Assembly: GCF_041296385.1 (NCBI RefSeq)
Contig: NC_091013.1
Span: forward strand, 70,091,563-70,155,562
From: Aphelocoma coerulescens
Taxonomy: Eukaryota; Chordata; Aves; Passeriformes; Corvidae
Length of the DNA: 64,000 nt
Reading direction: 5' to 3'
The number at the start of each line of letters is the position of its first letter. The stretch's first letter is position 1. Below, in pieces: positions 1 through 13,200 of this stretch. The translations under genes and the position numbers were made by a program. The notes beneath the pieces are model-generated. The model was not told where the DNA came from. It ran no database searches and worked only from the letters and a program-made list of their open reading frames with translations.

Positions 1-3000
1 GGGGTTGGGTGCATTTTAAAGTGACTCATACAGACATACTAAAAACATGTCAGGTCTGTATCAAAATAGAGGCAGACACTGCTACAGAGAATGAGGGAGA
101 CATCTGTATTGGTTTTACCTGTCTCTGTTTATGTGCTTGATACCTTTTTTGTTTGAGTGCATGAATTTAAATCTGGAGCATCTCTTAGGAGGAGCATTTC
201 CTTTACTCAAATAGAAGTTATTGAACTCACTACAAGGATAAATGGGTGAAATTAAAGGACCTCTGATATATATAAAATGAGAATAGTGCTTCTAATGGTC
301 CCTTCTGGGCTTAAACTTTATGAATCTATGTTTCATTTCCTGCTTGCTCAGTGATAGAGATAAGATATCTCCAGGGCAAATACCAAGAGTCCTTCAGAGA
401 ACAACGGGTAGGCTATTAATCTCAAAGTGCCTACCTGCCTGGTTCAGGCTAAGGTTAACAAGCTTATTGTCCCATTTCTATGGCTTGAGATCAGAGGACA
501 CTTATCTGTTTTAAAATCTTTCTAGAGAGGAGAAGTGGAGAGCAGAGACCTGCGGGAAAGTAATGTAGGGGGACAAAGAAACCAGGGGAAGGCAAGATGG
601 GATGACTGTGAGACAGTAAGAGATCATTCAAAACATCATCAAAAGCCTATCCAAACAAAATGTAATAGAACCTAGAAAATAAATTCAGGTGAGGGTAAAC
701 AGTGCTAGTTTAATTGTGTTCCCCACTTAGTTAAACTAGCAGAGAAAAGGTACTAAACTGTGCACTAGAAGGTTGTTTGGGATCACTGTTAGCAGCTGCT
801 GCTGGCAGCTTTGAAAGGATGATTGCCTCCTGAGACCAAGCCCACATAGATCAGTCAGAAACCAGGAACCAGTGCCAGTAAAAGAGACTTTGTAACAGTC
901 AGTACAGAAGTGACTGAACTGCAGGGTTTTGGTGAGGACCCGCAGAGCCAGTGTGACCCAAGATTTTCAATCTGTACTTGAGACGCTCAAAGGCTGTAAA
1001 GAACATACAGACACATGTTTTAGCCATGCCTTCCCAAGTCACAGGGAATGGCTGATCAACATGTTCAGAGCCTTCCTAACCTGTTCCCTGTCACTGTGAC
1101 TCACGGTGCTTTGCAACCTACTTGGTCCTCCTGCTTAGCAGCACACCTTCTCCTATTTCCAACTGGTATGTCCATTTGAAATTACTAAAATATTTGCTAC
1201 CATAGCTAAGGCATAAACATGGAAATCAGGAGGTGAGGTCCAGTCTGCATCTTTGCCAGAAGAGCATCCATGACCTGGTGTGATGTATGCTGCCAAGACC
1301 CTGACTCCTCATAAATAGAAATATGTTTGTAATGCTCAAGTTAAGTATCAAAAATCTATAGGATATCCAAGGTGTGTAGACTAGCTAGCATATATACTGA
1401 GCATACTTCACAGCAGTAACATGGCATTCAACATAGATTATAAATTTTGTCCTAGACTCTGCCTTGTTGTAGTTGCTGATCAAATCCACTGGTCTCAGAA
1501 CATACTAATTTTTCTATCTCATTTGTGCCTGGTTAAGCTACCATCATCTTTTCTGCATAGCAACAACATATTCTAACAGAAGCCATCCCTTACCCCTCCT
1601 TTGATTTCACATGCGGCTCTCATAGTCCCCTGATCTTTCCAGGCAATATCCTCTCTTCCTGATTTGTTTTTTCTTCTTATGAGTTTTTGTCTCTTCCAAT
1701 GAAGAACTGCACAGGTCCTATGCTATCTTCTTTAACATCATCAGTGACCAGTTCTGCTATTGTTTTGGTGTCTGTCCATTACTCTATCAATTTATTTCAT
1801 CCAGAGCCATTCCACATTCCCACCCCTTCTCTTGTTCCTTAGGATATAGCAATGAGATGTAGCCTCAAAAGTACAACCTCAACAGCCTTCATATTGTCAT
1901 GGCAGTTTCTTTCCTCATGGTATTCAGGAGGCTGGATCCCTTAAAAGAGTGTAAGGTAAGGAATAGCTGCATTTTTTCAGCAATAAAACTTTTAATAGTA
2001 TTTGCAGGGATGCCTGCCAAGCTGGGTTATACTGATATGTCAGAAGCTCTGTTATGATAGCAGGCTGTGGATATTTCAGTTCAAAGGTTGCAATATCCTG
2101 CCAAAAGAAAGAGAGATAAACTTACATTATATATGGAGTGTATTAGAACAATCTATCTGTAAAAGAGAATGGCAGCAGAGAGGACATTATATAAGTTCTG
2201 TCAAATTATATGAACTTTGATTTAACCCTTGGCAGCACTGCGGAGGAGTCAGGGACTGCCTGGAGGAGGTAATGTGGCCAACTGGGGCAGCTCCTTGGCT
2301 CCTTGCTTCTGTTCAGCTTTGTGTCATTCCTTCCACAGCCCCATCCTTTGGGTTCCAGTTATGTCCCTACATAAGGCTGATGCTAATGATTCACTTAAAT
2401 GGCAACACTAAAAAAAGCATAGCAGATGCCTATCCTGTGTCATACACTAGATTAAGTGCTCTGTTGCTGCTGCCTAGGACATACTGATGGTCTCAAGAGT
2501 GGCAGTGGGCAGTTTAGAAAGGCCATTATGGGGGCCAATATCAGATCTGTCAAACCTTCTGGACCCAAAGAAGAAGTATCAAGTTTTGATGGTTTTTGTC
2601 AGCGCACCAAGCATTTCCACAGATGATTCATTTGTATGAGTAGTGTGAGCCAAAATTAAGTTCAAACTCTGCAGTGATACCAATAAAGAGTGTAGGAGGT
2701 TGTGGATTTTTTAGGATCCTGACTAAGTGATGTCTTATGTAGTTTGAAAAGGGTGCATTTATAAGTGCTTGAAGTAGCTTTTATGTCTTTTAGCTACAAC
2801 CTATCCCTAAATCACCACTCTCCCCTGAGGTGTTCAGCCCTGCACCAACTTCTTCAACTGCAAATGTCAACTGTTACACTCAGAGAGTGAGAGAAATGAG
2901 ACAGAACCATGTTACTTATATAATCAGTTGTCACTTAAAGATATTGAATATTGAGTTTTACACCTCCCAATATATCCATAACCCCACACATGTATACAAG

Positions 3001-6000
3001 GAAAAAATGTGAATCATTTTGAATAATTTCAGTATGGAAGCAAATTTTCATGAGTTTGCAAATAAATAATTAGGAAAATGTTGATTTAAGGCATTAAAAT
3101 ATCCGCTTTCAGTTGTCACCTCAGTTCTAAATGTATCTTCCAAGCCACCAAGTGACTAAGAAGACAGTGCTGTTGGTGCAGGATTAGTCACTGTGTTGAG
3201 ATGTGTTTCTGCACATGCCTTATGGAAAGATTTCTGTGGGTTGAGATAAACTGCATGTTTCTGAATGCTCTTCAGCATGCATATGTGGAAGCGAGTGAAT
3301 GTATTTGGGTGTTCTTGTGCCTTTATCTAAAGAGCTTGGGACTAATCTCTAAAACTGTTTTTGTCATGGTGTAATGACGTTATCTACATCGCTGTGGCTT
3401 AATGAGTGAGCCTTAATTTGCTTATGCCTGCTTTGGCCCACAGCCAATGACTTTCAGGTAATAGGACACCTGACAGTGGAAGGCTGTCTCTGTGAATATA
3501 ACTGTGAAGTTCACAATCTCAGCCATGTTTTTGCCTTTACCTGGGGAACCTGCTCTCTTTATATTACCTAATGACTCCCAAGAATGAATGCAAGAACTAT
3601 CTTTTTGTATGAAAGGAGCATGGCACAACACTGGCCAGGCCATCCTTTATCACAGTAAAATCTGCCATGGTTATTTCGTCAGCTTTTCTGTGACTCATTC
3701 CTTCAGGGCAAAGTATGTCCCTATTTAATATGGAGAAGAGAGTCCACCATGCTTCCAAGGTGTCCAGCAAGAGCTGCCCACCTGGACTCAAGTGCCGGAA
3801 TTCTGTAGTGTGTCAGTATTCCAGACACTTTCACTGCCAAATATCCCCACTCTGCTCTCGAACACAGCAATGTTCCTCCATCATGGCTTTTGTGCAATGC
3901 TCAGTACATTTTTCCAACAGGAGCTAGAGCTCAGCAACTTTATCTCTCCAATAGAGGTAACTTTGAGCATTTGTTGCACCTTTCTTCTGTGGACATGAAA
4001 GCATTTAATAGACGCAACACGGCTCAGCTCACCCACACTTGCAATGCCAGCTTACTCTGAAGTCTAACCCCATAACTGTATTCCCATATTTTCTCAATGA
4101 TTACCAACACAAATATGATAGATGAGAATACCAACTTTGTTTCTCCAAATGTCACCCTTGCAAATTCAGCCTGGAGTCCCACGGTGAATTTTATTTTTTT
4201 CATTTCATGCAGCAGAAATAGTATCACAAATCCTTTAGGACAGTGCTAGGACCTGAGTTATCTGGCCAGACTTAGTGTCTTCACCTAAAGTGTCAGGGAC
4301 TCTTCTTTTGTTTTTGCAGCACTGATGGATCCCTAGGAATGCAGTGTGTGACCTGCACTGGCACTTCTTAAGCAAGAATGGACTCCAGCTTACATTCATT
4401 TAACTGTGTTTCCTCAGAGGAGTTAACACCAGAAATGTGTTTTTCTCTCTAACATAAGCAGGTGTAATCAGGAATACATATAAAAAGCTGATATGCTAAG
4501 TAAGACTGGGCTGGCATTGTTTTTCAGGGTTGAGTAATCCACTAAATTATTTACTCAAAGTCATGTAGCCTCTGAAGGAGAATTTCCAGTTTCTAGGGTC
4601 TCAGTACGGCATTTTTATCACAATACTTCCACTATGTTAAAAAGAGATTGTGTCTTCTCTATTTCTGGTTTTCAAATAAACTTTCTTGACATCTCAATGC
4701 CAAAATACTACTGAAAAAAAAAACCAGTTTGTTCAGATTAATATGGGGCAGAAGACTAGTTTGATGTGATCAACCTATTAATTCGGAAAAAAAAATCGCA
4801 ACTCAAAAAACAATTTCAACTAAAGTATCACATTCTGTAATTTTGTATTCACAAATCACAATATTTGCTTTTTTTCTCCTGAAAAAAATGCAGGTTTGTT
4901 TTTTTCTTACAACATACACTTTTTCAGTGCATTAAGCATAAAAATATGTTTAGGAAATCTAATATCTAACATTTACTGATTAAATGGATTTAATATGAAA
5001 ACCCTGTCACATGGCTCCTCAAGTGCTTTCTAAAATTATCTTCATGTGCAAGAGAGGGACATTTTTGCACCCATCACAAGACAGTTAAATACAGGCTATG
5101 AATTGGAGGCATTGATCTCCCAGATTAAGCCACGTAATTGAGCTGAAGAGATTTTCCGTTATTTGTGCTGTGGTTGATAATTTAGCCTGAAGTTCTGAGT
5201 GAAACTGATGATCTTTGCACGGCCTTGCACAGCTTCAGCCTATCATTATGTTATTACAAAGCACCACATTCTGCCTCTGTGGAGTCCAAAATGCCTGTTC
5301 TTCAGATAAGAGTTAGACCATGGTACATCAGAATACAATGCGATGTTGTCACAAGTGCTATTTCAAAGCCCTGAGGGTGTTGTAACACGGATTCCTTTTT
5401 CACTGGACATGTTAGCGCCTTTCAGGCATAAAATGTTCTTTCTGCACTCCTTTAGTTTGGATACCATCAGCCTACCTCCAAGCTATTGGCAGTGAACTTT
5501 AGCATTCCTGCTGGGAGGAATATTAGAGGCTACTGATATCAAAGGCCGTTCATAGCACTGACTCAGGCCCTTAGTGTTTTATAACATAAGCTTGCAAGCT
5601 TGCAAATGGAAGGAGAACAATCTATAAAAACTTTCTTATGTAACATGCATACAAAGATTTGCTTCTAAAAAACCTTTTTTTTTGGCTGTGCAAATTGTCC
5701 CTAGACCTTTATGTCACACACGGACTGCATAGAGGCAGTCCAAATCATGTACATGTCAGCTGTGTACCTTTGAGGCGGATAAATGTGAGCAAGTATGGGG
5801 CTACTGCACTTCAAAGATTAAATATTTCACTTTATTTTTGCTATTGCTGTTGCAGATTAAGATCAAAGCAATACAGCTACCTCAAGGGCAACTAATGAGG
5901 TAAAAGTTAGTTGTTTGCTAGCGTGCTCATTATTTGTCCTGTGCAATGCGCCTTGATCCACCCACCATTCCTCCAGTCCTGCCCTGGGTGCTGTTTTCCA

Positions 6001-6999
6001 ACACATTTCTGTTATTGTCAGATTATTTTGAATCTTCACTTGGTATGAAAAGCCATTCTTTAATGCATCCAGTCTACCTTTTCAAGTAGATCACAATTGG
6101 CCTGAACACTGAAGAAATAAGCAGGCAAGAAGAGGCAGGCAGACTGAAAATGCTGAAGGGAAAGAGAAAGGTCCTGAGAGAATGTGTTTAAAACACTCTG
6201 TTAACCCAGATATTGCTTCCCTCAGACTCTCTAGTGGCTGGCTTGCATAGAAATTTCATTTTCTATCACAGAAGATCAACTGAAAAGAACTTCTTAATAG
6301 AAAATGAAAGTTTTACATCTGCAAGCTGCTGGAGAATTACACAATTAAAAATAACCTGATACAGTCTAGATGAGAAAACACAAAAAAAATACCACTGAAT
6401 AGGGTCAGAATTTTAATGAAAGAGAAGATACCATCAGCCTCCAAAACTGCTGCTATCTATCTACTCTCCTAAATCCTTGAGTGTTTGGTACATGTTTTTC
6501 TTTACCAGTCTTCCTGTCTTTTTGTAGTTTTTTCTAACATGTTTTCGTCCTTCCACATCAGTACATTATGTTCAGAACAACAATCTACCATCCCCAAAAA
6601 CAAAACAGAGCTTCACTAAATTAGCCAGCTGTAATATAGGAAAGATTAATTGTGAGTGCAGGGTTTAGAGGTAATATGGGCATATCACTCATGTCAGCAG
6701 TAAGACAGATCTACAGCTCCGAAGAGGAGTAAGAGCTTCTCGCTTTAGGTAAAGAGTTGCTCTCAACCTCCTTTATGAAATCAATTAACAATAGAGGAGG
6801 ACATCAAAAGATGGCCCCGAGTCCCTGCTTGCAAAACCCACAAGGGTCACATTCACTCCAGTGAATGGATCATCACTCTAGGTCAAGTGGTGGAAAGAGT
6901 AGAGAGGTCCTCTATACCATTTCAGGCTGGTCTGACCTAGAGCAGGTCGGCCATATGGATGCTGCATATCAACGGAACCTCAGAGAAGTTACATCACAG
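1..6999. other. Anonymous non-coding DNA, no gene recognised
   Basis: AT-rich sequence with no repeat family I can name and no open frame above 78 codons. None of the short frames shows a known domain, a plausible signal peptide or exon-like splice context. Local features are a purine-rich patch near 525-640, a perfect short hairpin at 703-741, and a short direct repeat built on aagcttgc near 5586-5605. The segment 5100-5290 looks like possible regulatory sequence and is treated as a finding. It could be intergenic or intronic; the window alone cannot decide. Confidence 0.6.
703..741. repeat. Perfect 11-bp inverted repeat (hairpin)
   Basis: The arm tgctagtttaa at 703-713 is exactly complementary to ttaaactagca at 731-741, with a 17-base spacer. 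Wobble pairs could extend the stem slightly into the loop. The total stem is too short for a typical microRNA precursor, and no flanking duplication marks it as a transposon end. It may be chance. Confidence 0.6.
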
Positions 7000-9900
7000 T
7001 AATTGGAATGGAATTTTGTCACAGAAACTGCTCTGAGGTCTGGGATATAAGTATTACTGCATGTATTTTTTTCTCAGCTCTAGGTTCAGAAATAATGCAA
7101 ATGTCCTGTTGCAGCCCATCAATAAGAACCTGAGGCTTTTGTTGCCTGCACTGAGATGGAAACATGTGGGTGTTTGTGAGAATGAAGAGCCTTCTGGGAT
7201 CCCTTGGACTGTGCAGAATGGAGTGAGCAAGATCTCGTACAGGCTTATCAATACTGGCTTTTGGAATTGGTCCTTGCACTGAAGTGCTTGCCTACCTGTA
7301 CCTGAGCACACTGATTTCTAGAGACCGGCTTGGGGTGGTCCAAAACAAAAACTGGATGCAAAAGAGCAATTCTCAGGTGTGAAGAATTTGCCTGGTCCCA
7401 TCAATATTTGTCAGAGTAGCTGTATCAGCATGACCCCTTTGTAGAACTGGAGTGCCTCATCACATTGATCTACAAGATTACATTGATTACACTGATGTCC
7501 CAAGAAGCAAAATTATATAACAAAGCGGCAAGAGGCATCAGGGTTTGTCTATTCCCTTTCTTGTTTTGATGTGAAAGTGTGAAATAATTTGCTTGTTTCC
7601 AGCACTGCAATAGGTGGCTCCTTTGTACAAAGTGGCTGCCCCTCCAGAGGCAGTGCACACCTGTGCCATCTCAGGATGACATGGGTAGAGGGGAAGCCAG
7701 AAATAGTCTGATAGGTTTATTGGGAAGTCTTCTGCAGGACTTACCATAAATAAAAAATAGTGACTGTTTCTTCGTCCAGAAAGCTCTTGAATGGGAGCTA
7801 ACTGATGAAATTAAAATAGTCAAAAATAAGTCTAAGACATCTTACTCTTCAAAAGGTAGATGAGATAAACAAGTACTGCCTGGTGAAGGAATGTGCAGCA
7901 ACTGAGGAAGCAGAAGGAAAGATCAGGTTAACATAATATTTTCAGCTAATTGCACAGATCGTGTCTTGTTGTATTGATAAGGGGAGACTCTCAGGTCCAA
8001 GTCAGGATGAGAGTTATGACATGTAAAGAATTCACTGCAATCCACAGCTGTGCATATGTGACAACATCTAATTTCTACTGTGGCAACCATTTTTTCCATC
8101 CACTTAACAAAAACCACCCAATAAAACAAAAAAAGTATAAAAAACGAGGATTACACTTAGAGCTTTTTTTAACTTCCATTGGTTTTACTTATTTTTCTGG
8201 CAACAAAGAATTTCATGGTGGGAAAATATCAGCCTGTCTTGACCAGGCCTCTTAATTATTCTAAGACAAAACCATTAAATTTGTTTATGTGGTCTCTGGT
8301 TGGAGGGTCTTGGAAACTAATTTCCCAATCTTTCACAGGAAAGGAAATGAACACCAGAAAACATAATTCTTGGCTCTGTAGTAGGCTTCCAGACCTGTGT
8401 AATATGGTTTTATTGATTAGCACCCAGCAAGTTTTTACCAAAGTCACACCATTCTTAAAGAAGCACTTCACAACATCTCTTGGTATCTGTGTAGTCAAGG
8501 AGTTTATGAGCAACTGCCACAAGAAAACTTATTATTACACAGTTGCATTTTGACTGGGGCTGTCAAAACTGTTGCCACTGGGAATTTGGCAAACACAGCA
8601 AAAATGTGTTTGAGAACTATGAGGATATGTCTAAATGAGTACATGCAGAGAGATTTGAGCTAATTTTGACCATGCTCAGAGCTGGTCCTGAAGTGCTGTG
8701 CTGTGCCTCTGCTGAGCTAACTCACCCTGCTGCGAAAGCAAGTTACGGTTTTGTAAACTGGACCCGGGACCGTGCAAACCTGCTTTCCAAACATCCAGGC
8801 CAGTATTATGCCATACAAACTGTGCTGGGGCTGTGTGCTCCCCCATGCAGATGTGCCCATGGGTGCTGAATCTGGAATTCCAAAACACTGGCGAACTGAG
8901 GTAATGGCTTCTGTGCATAGGAAATCCACCCCATGGATTCTTAGTGGATTATTTAGTACCACCCTATGGATTATCAGTATTTCAATACTTTCCCCTTATT
9001 TTCACCCTTTTTTAGTACATTTCTGCTATTTGTCTCCAAGACAACTTGAATTTTTTAGCTTCATTACAGCAGGAGCTGTCCAGTCAATCATAATTATCTC
9101 TACATGCTTTGGTTCTAGGCACTTGTTACTGGCAATTGACAACCCTGCTGGACAACAATATGCTAACATTTAGCCCTTCATGAAATACACTTAATATACT
9201 TACATATATTGGCAGCAAAGGAAATAACGACACTTCATCCTGTAACCTCTTACGAAGTCATACAAGCTGTTTTCATTTTCTGCTTTCACAGTGCACTTAT
9301 TTAAAACCTTGGACATCTGTCACACAAAGTAAATGACTTATAAAAAGCCAATGAGATTTTTTTCTGCTATGTGTTACATTACAGACTGTGCCCAGTGCAC
9401 ATGGGTGCAACTGGAATTGCTGGTAGTGGACGCCCAGTGGGGTTAGTGGTAATTATCCATGACCTCATACATCCTTCTCACACTGCCAAAGAAGGGCACG
9501 CAGCAAAACCATTCTTCACAGTGAGAGTCATCATTGCAGTGTGCTTGCAAGCAAATTGTTTGCATTATAGACTAATCCCTCTGAATGTACATTGCCTCAA
9601 GAACGTTTTTAAAGCCACTTACTCTTGCCAGAAATGACTGTTGATGTCATTCTCCCATGTATTCTTCTTGCTGCTAAGTGATATTGCCAGCCAAAAAAAC
9701 AGTCATGAAGCCTATACTGTAATACATGACAAAATAGATTTGACATTGTCATTGGCATTATCTCTTCTGACAACAGCCAAATTATGCTAGTGTGCTTATG
9801 TCAATAGCAAGGAACCTTTGGTACCATCTCTCCCTATACATAGCTGGCTGCCAGAGCAACTCACCACCTGAGCAAAAGCTTTTTCATACGTGCCAACTAA

Positions 9901-10266
9901 TTATGCCATCTCATCAACCCAAATGGCAGCAATCTATGCTTCTGGTTCTGGAGGGAGGGTTCCTTACTCCAGAGTAAACTGTGGTGGAAAGAAGAGCTGA
10001 TAATAGTGGCCTCAGAGCCAATGTGCTTCTGACATGGATCCCTTGGACCAAGAAATTAAAAACTCTTGCATCATATGTTACTCCTCCCAATATAATGTCA
10101 CATTTCTACTTCTGTTCCTGACTGTGACTTAGTCAACCTCTGGCAGAAAATTGAATTTGGCACTGGATTTCAGCAAAGATGGAAAACAAAATTTTTTGAA
10201 GTCTTGAAATCTGATTTTTTTCTGATGTTGAATGAAACTGAGCCAATAAAACCCATAAACAAATGC
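7000..10266. other. Anonymous non-coding DNA with short random open frames
   Basis: No repeat family recognised. Open frames occur on both strands at 7019-7311 (about 85 codons each way) and at 8179-8553 (124 codons, plus). The last is overlapped by an 88-codon frame on the opposite strand. None resembles a protein family I know, and overlap on both strands is what chance gives in stop-poor sequence. 8660-8900 is somewhat richer in GC and CpG than its neighbours, without a recognisable product. 9190-9350 is noted as a possible conserved non-coding segment. Confidence 0.6.
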
Positions 10267-10282
10267 AAAAAAAAAAAAAAAA
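10267..10282 (+). repeat. A homopolymer, 16 bases
   Basis: An uninterrupted run of A. There is no AATAAA placed just upstream, so it is not an obvious retrocopy tail. Confidence 0.9.
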
Positions 10283-13200
10283 GTATTCTGGAAAAGTAAA
10301 GAGAGTTATTCAAGAATAGCAAATTGTGTGGAATCACAGCACTCACCTGAGGTGGGAAAGATCCCTTTCTAGTATAATCTCTTAGAGCAATCATAGAGCC
10401 AGTTACGCTGTTGATTAGGGGCTCTTGGCTGTGTTGGTTGCTTCTGTGGACCCTGATGCATTTTTCTGCCCAAATCACTGTATAGTCCCTAAGCAGGAAG
10501 TAAACAGCATTTTATTGCATTCACGCTCCATGCACCTCATTTTCTTAATGTAATTTTCATTGCCTTCCACTAGTAAATCATTCTGCACTAAGTAAAGGCA
10601 GCCTCAGCCTTACAGGGCACAAAATAGTTCTTCAGAGCTATCTCCTGGAAGTCTTGGTGTAGGACAAAGGCTCTATTCCCTTCCTAATGGCTGACCCTTT
10701 TCCCGCTTCTGTGTTCTCCCTTCCACTCTCTCCCTGCACACAAACATTCAGTGCTTCAATGTCACAGGTCACAGCATGCAAGGCCCTGTGCCAAGCAGAT
10801 GCTTGTGGTGATGCTGGTGGTGGGACTGGGGGTTTCTTCTTGCACACCTCATGGGGCTATTGTTTTGTATCTTCTATCACAATGTGCTTCTTCTCTTTTG
10901 TCCATTGGAAATGTGAGATTTCATACACGAGATTTCATATATGCTGGATACTTCTTCCTTGTTTTCTTTCTTAACCCTAAAATGAGTTCAGCCAGTCCTC
11001 AGGACTACAACTCTTTAAATACCAGTGGTTAACCACTGATGATTTGTTTACAGCAGGTTACTTCCATGCCTGTATTCCTCCACTCTCCGTCCCTCTTGGC
11101 AAAGGCCTCTGTGGCAGTCCCATTCTTTTACACCCCATCATTTTTCTAGGGTCAAAAATAATAAAAGAACAGCTTGCTAAATTGCATCCATGTGAAAATT
11201 ATGGTTATACCAGATCATTATATAAAGCTAAGCAAAAGTAAAACAAATTAGACAGCAGCCACGTGTTCATTAGGAAGCTGCTGGTAACAGCTAAAGCAAG
11301 TTAAAGCAAAGCTGCAAGCAGCCCAGGACAAAGCCAGCCAAAGCCTAACAAGTGCAGGGGCCTAGTGGGGTTAGAATGAAGCTCCTGGTGTGTTGCTGGC
11401 AATGACAATTTGTATCTGTTGAGTTACAGGACTGCTCTTAGCTGCCCAGGACACTGACACACAGTCATCTCAAAGAGTGAAAATTCTTACAAATTTCACC
11501 AGAGTGCATAAAAACAATTTAAAACTTCCAGCAGCGTTTAAGATCAGGAGTGACTTGTGATTAGCATCTCAGCAGCTGCAGTGTCGCAGGTTCCCATTGG
11601 GCCACTTCTGGAGCAAGGTGGGCACTGCCCTCAGCCTGCCACAGCAGAGCTCCAGTGTGGCAAAAGCCTGCTCTCTCCCTGCTGGGGCACAGTGACAAGC
11701 CAGACACTGTGAGTTCCATGGGCTGTTCCATCCACCTGCAAGGGTCCTGCCCAACCCCTTACTTGACTTTCACATTCCTTCACATTGGGATCCCTCACTG
11801 CTACTCAGCAGCACCATTGTAGGCCTTACTAGAAAGCCTCCTAAATTGGGATATTTCTCTCTGCTTGATTAAAGTCAGCAGGTATCTGAGAATTTTATCC
11901 TAGAGAATTACTGGACAATTAATAGCTCTGCCTCTATTCTGCAGCAATTCCTTCAAAAGCCTACAGGATCTGGATGCAAATCTCTAATGAGGACACTTTG
12001 TAGAATAGTCTCAGTGATAATTGTTCAGTGTTAACACCAATTTGTCGCTTATTTTTGCAGCAACTGTGGATGGAAGAGGGATTAAATAGATTTTACCTTC
12101 AAATGTAATTTGATTTGCTACTGTATATGAAAACCATATTTCTTTTTCGTCGTATGTGTACACTTCTATTTTTTTTGCAGGAATACCTGCAACTGGCATA
12201 TGCTTTTTGCTATAGAAGTCAGATGGTTTTTATCTGTCCTATCTTTTTCAATGAAAAAATACAAAATCAAATTGAAACAGCAGGCAAAGTAGTATATATA
12301 TGCACAAAGCAACATGCAGTCATGCCTCCTCCAGGCTGAAGCTGTCGTCACTTACAATAAAGCCAACAGACTGCCTGTGCAAAATATGCCAATAACCCAT
12401 CTTTCTTTTCAGTTCATACAGAACTTCGCATGAGGTGTGATCCAAGGGAAGTACTGGTTTTGGGAGAGAGCCAATATCTGAGAATATTTTCCTCTCCATC
12501 TGATGTGAAAGTGTCTCAGTATGGTGCTGGCTGACAGCTAGTCCAGATGTCTGAGGTCACACGTACCGCCACACCACCAACTGCACCTCAAAGAGACACG
12601 TGAAAGCCAGTGCTTCACACATATCAGAAGTCTGTAAGGCTGAAAAAATATTCTCTGTGTGGCACAAGGTGTTTTGGTGCCAAGTAGTTTAAAAGTCTTC
12701 CCAAACATATGTGTTTACTTTGCTCTGAGGCACTAAGTCCACTTCGATCACCACAGAAATCAGAGCTATAAAGGCAATTGGCTTGAATGGTTGAAAAAAT
12801 TGGTTTTTTCCTTCTGTCTCTGAAATGGCTAGTTGTCATCTGCAGATTGTTTTACATCATGGAAGCTTGAGGAGCTGCTAATGGACAATGGAGCAAAGAA
12901 TTACTCTGGAGTGGGAAGCTGTGAGGAGTGGAGAAATTGGACCATGTCCGAACTGCTGCTGCTGTCACCTTTTCTCCCCATATTGTCTCACTTACATACT
13001 GTTTGGTGATCTGTCATACCCTTGGAGCTGTGGAAAAGCAAGTTCTTAATCTAAAGCATTTTTTTGCAAAGAGAACATTTTTGTCATAATGCATTTTCAG
13101 CATTTATATGGAAAAAAAGATAACACAGAAGGCATCATTCTTGAACTGTAGCACCAGTTGCAGATAAGGTGAATCTCTGCTAGCAGATTCCTGTTTACCT

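Noticed and set aside
8179..8553. 124-codon plus-strand open frame
   Set aside because: No recognised domain, overlapped by an 88-codon frame on the other strand, no splice or promoter context.
10100..10150. MIR-like SINE match (gtgacttagtcaacctc)
   Set aside because: Only one short word resembles the family; the promoter boxes and the rest of the element are not seen.
11560..11760. Possible CpG island or promoter
   Set aside because: GC is raised but CpG dinucleotides are few, and no gene start lies nearby.
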